This document shows, in pieces, positions 1 to 4,466 of a DNA stretch of 5,398 bases. Made by a program: the position numbers and the translations under genes. Under the pieces are notes generated by a model that worked only from the letters and a program-made list of their open reading frames with translations, ran no database searches and was not told the DNA's origin. This stretch comes from Aquimonas sp044344935 (GTDB taxonomy: Bacteria > Pseudomonadota > Gammaproteobacteria > Xanthomonadales > Xanthomonadaceae), in assembly GCA_044344935.1 (NCBI GenBank), contig JBIJCA010000301.1, positions 1-5,398 of the forward strand, read 5' to 3'. Position 1 is the stretch's first letter. Every line of letters starts with the position of its first letter.

Positions 1-806
1 TCCAGCACGCGTCGCACCACCGCGTAGGCGCCGATCTCGCGGCGCAGCTCCTCGTAGCCGGTGATGTTCGACTGCACCAGCGCGACGCGCAGCCGCGGCG
101 AGTCTTCAGGCGGCTGCAGGGCGGGGTCATGCAGCCGCCACAGTCCATACGCGGCCACCGCCAAGGGCAGGCCCAGCGCGCAGGCCAGTGCCCGTTGCCA
201 GACGCGGAGGGATGCGCCGCTGCGACGGGTCTGCAGCGCCGCCAGCAGCGCTGCGTTCACCAGCAGCAGGATCAGGCTCAAGCCGGCAGCACCCCACAGA
301 TCGGCCGATTGGCGCAGCAGGGTGGCAGGCTGCAGGCCGTGGCCGAGGGTGTCGCCGAGCAGCTTGGGGATCAGCGCCTCGCAGCCGACCCAGGCGGCCG
401 CTGCGGCCAGCGCCGAAAGGGCGCGTCCGTGTCCGCTTCGGGCGAGCGCGCGAACCCCGGCATAGGCGATGAACTGCGGCTGCAGCAGCGGTGCCGCGAG
501 TGCCATCAGCAGAAGCGCGCCGGGCAGGCTCCAGCCGGTGTAGCTGGAGATCGCGTCGCCGAACCAGTGCAGCACCGCCAGCACGTAGCCGATCGACATC
601 GCTGCGCCCAGCAGCAGCGCGCCGCGCAGCCCACGGACGCGATCCAGCGCCCACAGCCAGGGCAGCAGGGCAACGAAGCCCAGTGGCCAGGCCGCACTGC
701 CATGGGCGTAGAGACCCAGCAAGGTTGCGCTCAGCGCGACGGCAACAAGGTCGATGCGCGCGGACGAAGGTGGCAGGAGACGTTCAGGCATCGGTGTGTC
801 CGGCAT
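1..806 (-). CDS. Apolipoprotein N-acyltransferase-like membrane protein (Lnt family), C-terminus missing
   Basis: Lnt enzymes sit in the inner membrane and transfer a third acyl chain from phospholipid to the N-terminal Cys of lipoproteins, using a periplasmic nitrilase-like domain. The 268 visible codons contain about seven hydrophobic segments (roughly residues 18-36, 39-55, 62-82, 94-117, 129-145, 170-191 and 205-223). They then enter the nitrilase-like domain at RVALVQSNI (240-248), which matches the usual LVQGNI strand. Other Lnt-like landmarks are AAWVGCEALIP (137-147) and LWGAAGLSLILLLVNAALL (170-188). The ATG at 806 was chosen as the first start after an in-frame TGA at 906-904; ATG 791 (five residues shorter) is equally possible, and neither has a clear Shine-Dalgarno. 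The catalytic Glu/Lys/Cys lie beyond the left edge. After the VQSNI strand the text (TGYEELRREIGAYAVVRRVL) lacks the KW that commonly follows in Lnt, so this may be a divergent paralogue rather than the housekeeping enzyme. The family call is strong; the exact activity is uncertain. Confidence 0.85.
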   Translation of the reverse strand, partial: MPDTPMPERLLPPSSARIDLVAVALSATLLGLYAHGSAAWPLGFVALLPWLWALDRVRGLRGALLLGAAMSIGYVLAVLHWFGDAISSYTGWSLPGALLLMALAAPLLQPQFIAYAGVRALARSGHGRALSALAAAAAWVGCEALIPKLLGDTLGHGLQPATLLRQSADLWGAAGLSLILLLVNAALLAALQTRRSGASLRVWQRALACALGLPLAVAAYGLWRLHDPALQPPEDSPRLRVALVQSNITGYEELRREIGAYAVVRRVL

Positions 807-995
807 CAACGGCGGGCTGCGCAGGCGTCGTGCATCGCAGTGGGTGCCGCACGGCTCATCGTGATTCGGGTGTGGCTGCGGAGGGCGACGGTGGCCGGAG
901 GCTCAGCACCCTCACATAGCTGCGTACGGGTCGGAAGGAAGAGGCTAGCCGGGACTCTGCTGCGACCCGCGCCGAACCTGCCTGCGCACACGAGC

Positions 996-1739
996 TCAAC
1001 CCCGAGGGGGTTCGGGCAGGAAAATGGGCACGATCGGCAAGCCGGGGGGCGCCATCTCCGGCGGCACCAGACGGTCGTCCGCCATCGGCATCGGCCGGCC
1101 GTTGGCATCCAGCCAAGTGTGGTCGGGCGAGAACATCAGCACGGCCTCCAGCATTTCGCCGTCGTCGGTGACCTGGTAATGCCGGACATAGCCCGGCGGC
1201 AGAACGAAATCCTCCGGCACGGCGATGCCGGGCATCAGCGGCACCGTGCCGGGCGGATTGAACGCGGCCAGCCCTTCGTGGATGCCGGCTTCCCTGAGGC
1301 CCTGGATCACTTCGGCCATGGTGGGCTCGGGATCGCCCGGTCGGAGGTAGGCGGCGAGATCCTGCGGGTCCTGGCTGGGCAGTTCGAAGTCGGCGCGTTC
1401 GGCGGTCGGGCTCATCGCAGCTGCCGCAGGCTGAGCCTGCGGACGGATCGCGGTTGGCGTCGCGATCGGCGCGCGCGCTGCGCTTGCAAGGTCGCTGCGC
1501 TGCGCATCGGCCGGAGCTCCCCGGGCCTCCAGCCCGGAGACGTGAGAGTCGTTACCGGGCTGACGCGCCGGGACCAGCAGGAACAGCGCTGCGCCCACAC
1601 AGACCGTGAGCGCGAGCAGCAGCCAGGCGCGCTGACGGCGCACTGCGCTGCGGTGGTTCTCGGCCACACGCAGCCCGCAGAGCGTGGCGCCCTGCGGGTG
1701 CGTGTCGCTGTGCGGCGTCGGGCGCACGGGCCTGATCAC
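996..1739 (-). CDS. Membrane-anchored periplasmic protein of unknown function, paired with the secreted hydrolase
   Basis: I do not recognise the family. The 247-residue product has a basic N-terminal tail, one membrane segment (about 38-57, WLLLALTVCVGAALFLLVPA), and an Ala/Pro-rich linker (about 85-112). A folded, probably periplasmic domain follows (about 115-247), with several Pro-rich turns, a central HYQVTDDGEMLEAVLMF stretch (187-203) and a Pro-rich tail ending LPEPPRG. The start is taken as GTG at 1739, eight bases after the stop of the upstream hydrolase gene, which suggests one transcript and coupled translation. No in-frame ATG lies near, and GTG codons at 1727 and 1667 are alternatives. 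The open frame continues further upstream, but only as an out-of-frame reading of the hydrolase gene. The one-helix anchor, flexible linker and periplasmic domain resemble the layout of lipase-specific foldases, but I do not see their RxxFDY motif, so that role is only a suggestion. Confidence 0.75.
   Translation of the reverse strand: MIRPVRPTPHSDTHPQGATLCGLRVAENHRSAVRRQRAWLLLALTVCVGAALFLLVPARQPGNDSHVSGLEARGAPADAQRSDLASAARAPIATPTAIRPQAQPAAAAMSPTAERADFELPSQDPQDLAAYLRPGDPEPTMAEVIQGLREAGIHEGLAAFNPPGTVPLMPGIAVPEDFVLPPGYVRHYQVTDDGEMLEAVLMFSPDHTWLDANGRPMPMADDRLVPPEMAPPGLPIVPIFLPEPPRG
998..1012. repeat. Small GC-rich hairpin at the stop codon of the anchored-protein gene
   Basis: AACCCC-GAG-GGGGTT forms a perfect 6-bp stem with a 3-base loop, overlapping the end of the minus-strand gene that stops at 996-998. 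No T-run follows on either strand, so it is not a convincing intrinsic terminator. It may only help end or stabilise the transcript, or may be chance. Confidence 0.3.
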
Positions 1740-1747
1740 TCCGGCGC

Positions 1748-2839
1748 TCAGTTCGGCGTCGCGGGGTTGAACTCGGACACGGCCCAGCCCATGCGCTCGT
1801 GGCCCAGCTGGTTCCAGATCGGGCTGCGGCCATTGGTGAAACTGGTGTAACGCGCCGCTCCCGTGCCAGTGCTGCCGCCCCACAGGCCTGCGCTGACGGT
1901 GCCGCCGGTGAAGGTCGGATGCACGTCGTCCGACTGGATGTAGTCGTAGCTGGTCTGCGCGGACACGAAGTGGGTGTTGGCGTCGCGCAGGGTCGAGCGC
2001 AGGGTCACCGCGATGCGGTTGACGTAGGCCGATTCGGACTCGCCGGCCACGAAGCGCAGCGCCTGCGAGTCGACCACGCCGTCGCCATTGCTGTCGAAGT
2101 CGGCGCCCATGTACTGGGCGAAGCTGTCTGCGCACTGGAAACCCTTCTGGCGGGCGTACTCGCACATCCAGTAATTCATGCGCGCGATCGCCGGCAGAAA
2201 GCGGTCGCGCATGTTGACGGTGGCGCCGGTGGTGGCGTCACGACAGCTGCTCTGCACGTTGTCGGCGTTGTAGCCGGGGTAGTACAGGTTGCTGATCACC
2301 TTCAGGCGCGTGTTCGGATGCGCGTTGGCGTTGATGTAATCCATCGATGCGGCGACATAGGTCTTGCACGAGTTCACCGCCGCTTCCAGCCCGCTGTAGT
2401 TGCAGGTGCCGCTCTGCGACTTGAAGGCGGAGCGGGCCTGCAGCCCGTCGTTGCCGCACATCTCGAAGGTCACCACGCGAGTGGAAGCCGCCTGCATGAA
2501 GCTGCGCTCGGCCACGATCTTGTTCTCGTAGACATCGCGCGCGACCGCACCGGACTTCGCGCGGCGGATGTTCTCGATATCCGAGTTCCAGCGCGCTGCC
2601 AGATACTCCGACTGCACCGTCGGCGCGGCATAGCGGGCGGCGTTGCTGATCGACCCGTTGTAGCCGGCGTAGATCGAGTCGCCGTAGGCGACCACGCGGT
2701 ACTTGGTGCTGGTGCCGGAGCGGTCGACGGTCCAGGAGACGTTCTGGTTGAGCGTGCTGGCGAAGGCGCTGGTGCCGAACGCGAGCAGGGCGAGCCCGGG
2801 CAGCAGGCGGCGGACGGTGCGGTGGAGTCGGATTTTCAT
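1748..2839 (-). CDS. Secreted SGNH/GDSL-type hydrolase (esterase/lipase-like)
   Basis: This is a 363-residue exported protein. A basic start, hydrophobic core and AFA|S cleavage site (about residue 27) form a Sec signal peptide. The SGNH blocks appear in order: GDS with nucleophile Ser55 (53-55), a probable oxyanion Gly97, GND (129-131, within MCGNDG), and DDVH with Asp304 and His307 as the likely rest of the triad. The family cleaves ester bonds in lipids, acylated sugars or similar substrates; the actual substrate cannot be read from the sequence. At 247-257 a DFDSNGDGVVD segment matches the DxNxDGxxD calcium-loop pattern of dockerin/thrombospondin type 3 repeats. Six cysteines in the mature part (128, 146, 158, 199, 226, 236) could form disulfides. 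The ATG at 2839 is chosen because GAGGGG lies six bases upstream and the signal peptide begins there; the longer open frame reaching 3112 has no such support. The gene is followed after eight bases by the membrane-anchored protein gene. Confidence 0.9.
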   Translation of the reverse strand: MKIRLHRTVRRLLPGLALLAFGTSAFASTLNQNVSWTVDRSGTSTKYRVVAYGDSIYAGYNGSISNAARYAAPTVQSEYLAARWNSDIENIRRAKSGAVARDVYENKIVAERSFMQAASTRVVTFEMCGNDGLQARSAFKSQSGTCNYSGLEAAVNSCKTYVAASMDYINANAHPNTRLKVISNLYYPGYNADNVQSSCRDATTGATVNMRDRFLPAIARMNYWMCEYARQKGFQCADSFAQYMGADFDSNGDGVVDSQALRFVAGESESAYVNRIAVTLRSTLRDANTHFVSAQTSYDYIQSDDVHPTFTGGTVSAGLWGGSTGTGAARYTSFTNGRSPIWNQLGHERMGWAVSEFNPATPN

Positions 2840-2845
2840 GGTGTT

Positions 2846-2851
2846 CCCCTC
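2846..2851 (-). promoter_or_regulatory. Ribosome binding site of the SGNH hydrolase gene
   Basis: GAGGGG on the minus strand ends six bases before the ATG at 2839. It fixes the start at that ATG rather than at upstream in-frame ATGs. Confidence 0.75.
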
Positions 2852-2917
2852 GGATGATGGTGTGCGCCGCGGAAGTCGGATGCCTCCGCTTGTGTTCACT
2901 CGACCAACAGTCGGCAC

Positions 2918-2936
2918 ATCGCCCGTTGCGGGCGAT
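2918..2936. repeat. Perfect inverted repeat upstream of the hydrolase gene
   Basis: ATCGCCCG-TTG-CGGGCGAT is a perfect 8-bp stem with a 3-base loop, about 80 bases before the hydrolase start. It could be an operator, a hairpin in the 5' untranslated RNA, or part of a dispersed repeat. No T-run follows on either side, so a terminator is unlikely. Confidence 0.5.
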
Positions 2937-3021
2937 CCCCTCGGAGCGAGTGAAGAACCCTGCGCCATCACAAGGGCGCCTCCGGGCTTTGGCGGCAAGG
3001 CGCAGTGCGGGAATTCGAGGG

Positions 3022-3039
3022 CGTCTGGCGAGCCAGACG
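3022..3039. repeat. Near-perfect 18-bp palindrome in the hydrolase upstream region
   Basis: CGTCTGGC-GA-GCCAGACG has 8-bp arms with a 2-base centre, about 180 bases before the hydrolase start codon. Its size and symmetry suit a dimeric regulator site or a cruciform or hairpin. No protein can be assigned to it from the sequence alone. Confidence 0.4.
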
Positions 3040-3133
3040 AACGCGGACTCCACGTGGCGCGCTGCTGCCGCGGGCGGCGAGAGGCGGTCGCAACAGACGG
3101 ATGTTCTTTCACAGGCTCTTAGTGCCGGGCCGT

Positions 3134-3163
3134 ACGCTAGCGTCGGGTTGTGAGGGGCGTCAA
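3134..3163 (-). promoter_or_regulatory. Weak sigma70-like promoter candidate toward the hydrolase gene
   Basis: On the minus strand TTGACG (3163-3158) is separated by 18 bases from TAGCGT (3139-3134). The -35 matches five of six consensus bases; the -10 keeps only the T, A and final T. Use of this site would give a leader of about 290 bases spanning both palindromes upstream of the hydrolase. The -10 candidate lies in a perfect ACGCTAGCGT palindrome (3134-3143). Confidence 0.2.
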
Positions 3164-3417
3164 CGAGAATTCATGACGCACTGCACGGTGTTTCGCAGGG
3201 CGTTCCTGTGCGCGCGCGCGGACTGTTTTGCTAAGCAGCAATCGACGATGTGACACGCATGCAAGCACGGCCATTTCCCCGCGGTCGCAGTGACGGATGC
3301 GCGGATGCGATGCAGCACGCAGGCCGCGGGACCGCAGGGCGTCTTCAGCCCAGCGAGCGCCGCGGCCGACGGTCGCACACGCGATGCGCGACGACTGGGG
3401 CGCTGAGGCGACCGTGC

Positions 3418-3439
3418 AAATCCTCGCCGTCGGGGATTT
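3418..3439. repeat. Inverted repeat with 9-bp stem
   Basis: AAATCCTCG and its near-complement (nine pairs, one of them a G-T wobble) flank a 4-base loop CCGT. No T-run follows on either strand. The role is unknown, and it lies just outside the REP-like cluster. Confidence 0.35.
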
Positions 3440-3487
3440 GGAGGACGCAACCTGGATGCCCGAATGCACGAACAGTCCATGCTTCTT

Positions 3488-3536
3488 CAAGAGCAACTGA
3501 ACCGCCCCCAAGCGGGGCTGAGAAGCTCTGCTCTTG
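3488..3536. repeat. Nested inverted repeat beside the REP-like element
   Basis: Outer arms CAAGAGC (3488-3494) and GCTCTTG (3530-3536) are perfect complements. Between them lies an inner hairpin GCCCC-CAAGC-GGGGC (3504-3518). The right outer arm abuts the REP-like palindrome at 3540, so the two may be one composite element. Confidence 0.45.
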
Positions 3537-3564
3537 TAGGGTGGATAAGCGCAGCGCATCCACC
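3537..3564. repeat. REP-like palindromic repeat
   Basis: TAGGGTGGATAAGCG followed by CAGCGCATCCACC forms a two-part stem: GGTGGAT (3540-3546) pairs with ATCCACC (3558-3564), and GCG pairs with CGC around a CAG loop, leaving an unpaired AA. From memory, close variants of this GTAGGGTGGATAAGCG...CGCATCCACC sequence are scattered between genes in many proteobacterial genomes. That would make it a dispersed repetitive extragenic palindrome rather than a gene-specific signal. Only one copy is in this window. Confidence 0.7.
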
Positions 3565-3588
3565 AGCACGTCCCGTGGAAGACGGACA

Positions 3589-3603
3589 CCGGACGAAGTC
3601 CGG
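3589..3603. repeat. Perfect CCGGAC-GAA-GTCCGG hairpin
   Basis: Six-bp perfect stem with a GAA loop, 25 bases from the REP-like palindrome. It may be a second arm of the same composite repeat or an independent hairpin. Confidence 0.45.
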
Positions 3604-3753
3604 GAAGTCGAAGGAAGGTCTCGCGCCGCCATGTTCATCGCCCGCGTGCAGGCCCGCTGAAGTGTCTCGCAGCCCCCCCCGGCGAGATCGCCCCGTAGAC
3701 CCAATGCCCGCCCCCGACTTCGCCTTATCGAGGGCAGGTTGTTCGCGGCCACG

Positions 3754-3769
3754 ACGAACATCTGTTCGT
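3754..3769. repeat. ACGAACATCTGTTCGT palindrome
   Basis: Seven-bp perfect arms around a 2-base centre. It lies about 40 bases past the stop of the outer-membrane protein remnant, so it could be that gene's old 3' hairpin, although no T-run follows. Its GAAC-N4-GTTC core also fits the layout of Gram-positive-type LexA boxes, which is a weak resemblance. Confidence 0.4.
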
Positions 3770-3806
3770 TCAAGAGTGCGTGCGGCACAACGCGCGGCGG
3801 CGTCGC

Positions 3807-4112
3807 TCAGAACTGCCGCCGCACCCACAGCCCCGCATTGCTGTCGTCCTCCAGCTGGCCGAAGAAGCGCTGCACGGGGCCGCCAAAGGCATTGGCGCTC
3901 GCGCCCAGCAGCCACTGGTCGCTGAGACGGTGGCTGGCGGTGAGGCGCAGCCATCACTCGCTGTCGCCGAGGCCGCCGCGCGGCTCCATGGCCTCGATCA
4001 GGTCCTGTCTGCCGACGCATGCGCCGCTGGGTGCATCCAACAAGCTCAGCCGATGGTGGCCCTGTACCAAGTGATTGCCGCTTGGCATGGAGCGCGTCAA
4101 GCGTGTCAAGCC
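3807..4112 (-). pseudogene. Decayed C-terminal fragment of an outer-membrane beta-barrel protein
   Basis: Reading the minus strand in one frame from 4112 to the TGA at 3809-3807 gives about 100 codons that look like the end of a barrel protein. Recognisable pieces are LVQGHHRLSLLDAPSG, then DLIEAMEPRGGLGDSE, an in-frame TGA at 3956-3954, and then WLRLTASHRLSDQWLLGASANAFGG, PVQRFFGQLEDD and SNAGLWVRRQF-stop. The alternating polar/hydrophobic pattern and the terminal Phe are classic for proteins inserted by the BAM complex. The frame is closed upstream by a TGA at 4115-4113, and no signal peptide or N-terminal barrel is visible. The fragment is therefore both truncated and interrupted; only a read-through or sequencing error could rescue the internal stop. 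ATG 4088 and other internal ATGs have no good ribosome site. The barrel family cannot be named from this piece. Confidence 0.6.
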
Positions 4113-4115
4113 TCA

Positions 4116-4466
4116 AGCCATCGCGTCTCGGGAGTGGCAGAATCCTGCTGTGGAGTGCGCAAGGGCGCAGCCGCGCAGCTCGAAGCGCGTAGAGCGACTG
4201 CAGTTAAGGGATTTCTCTGAAAGCTCAGTTTGCTGCCGCTTGGTGAGCGGGTTGCCCCGGCCGACTGACGCAAGTCACGAGCTGAGTTCCTGAAGCGCTT
4301 CGAGGCGTACGGACCTGCTGGCCGGCCTCGACAGCTGTGGCCTCTGCGAACGCCGTGTGCCAGGTGCTTTGGGGCGTTCCGACCGCCCCGACCCGTTGAA
4401 CGCGATGCGCCCCGCGCAAACGTAGCCAACCGAAATCGACATAAAGAAGCCAAGGAAGACCACTGG
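4116..4466. other. Intergenic stretch upstream of hsdM
   Basis: These 350 bases between the barrel remnant and hsdM hold no gene I can support. A minus-strand open frame crosses the stretch but continues antisense into hsdM and is not believable. The stretch should contain the hsd promoter, but the best -35-like hexamer (TTGAAC, 4396-4401) has no convincing -10 at 16-18 bases. A GAAGCGCTTC palindrome lies at 4292-4301. The remnant's missing upstream part was probably lost at a junction in this interval. Confidence 0.5.
4452..4458 (+). promoter_or_regulatory. Ribosome binding site of hsdM
   Basis: AAGGAAG lies eight bases before the ATG at 4467 and supports that start. Confidence 0.75.

Larger units (their letters stand above)
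2840..3806. other. Gene-poor stretch rich in palindromes
   Basis: Nearly 970 bases hold no gene I can support. Open frames on both strands give Arg/Ser/Ala-rich translations without domain signatures, typical of chance frames in GC-rich DNA. The part next to 2839 is the 5' region of the hydrolase gene and has two strong palindromes (2918-2936 and 3022-3039) and a weak promoter candidate near 3134-3163. The part from about 3418 to 3770 has five further inverted repeats, including a REP-like element, and a run of eight C at 3673-3680. An alternating purine-pyrimidine tract lies at 3207-3220 (TGTGCGCGCGCGCG). Confidence 0.6.

Noticed and set aside
129..1850. Plus-strand open frame of 573 codons
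   Set aside because: It is antisense to the Lnt-like gene and the anchored-protein gene, both of which have clear membrane segments or homology. Its translation is Gln/Arg/Ala-rich with no domain, as expected from the complement of GC-rich genes.
1740..2165. N-terminal extension of the anchored protein up to an ATG at 2165
   Set aside because: The extra residues are an out-of-frame, Arg-rich reading of the hydrolase gene. The plausible protein begins at GTG 1739, after the hydrolase stop.
1799..2857. Plus-strand open frame of 352 codons
   Set aside because: It is antisense to the SGNH hydrolase; the Val/Ala/His/Gly-rich translation is a typical shadow.
2840..3112. N-terminal extension of the hydrolase to an ATG at 3112
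   Set aside because: It would bury the signal peptide inside the protein and ignore the strong ribosome site before ATG 2839.
3207..3220. TGTGCGCGCGCGCG alternating tract as a functional Z-DNA site
   Set aside because: Such runs arise easily in GC-rich DNA, and nothing nearby gives it a role.
3673..3680. Run of eight C as a phase-variation tract
   Set aside because: It lies in no supported gene or promoter, so slippage would have no visible effect.
3487..4116. Minus-strand 209-codon frame
   Set aside because: It reads the barrel remnant in the wrong frame and translates straight through the REP-like palindromes, giving Arg/Gly/Ala-rich text.
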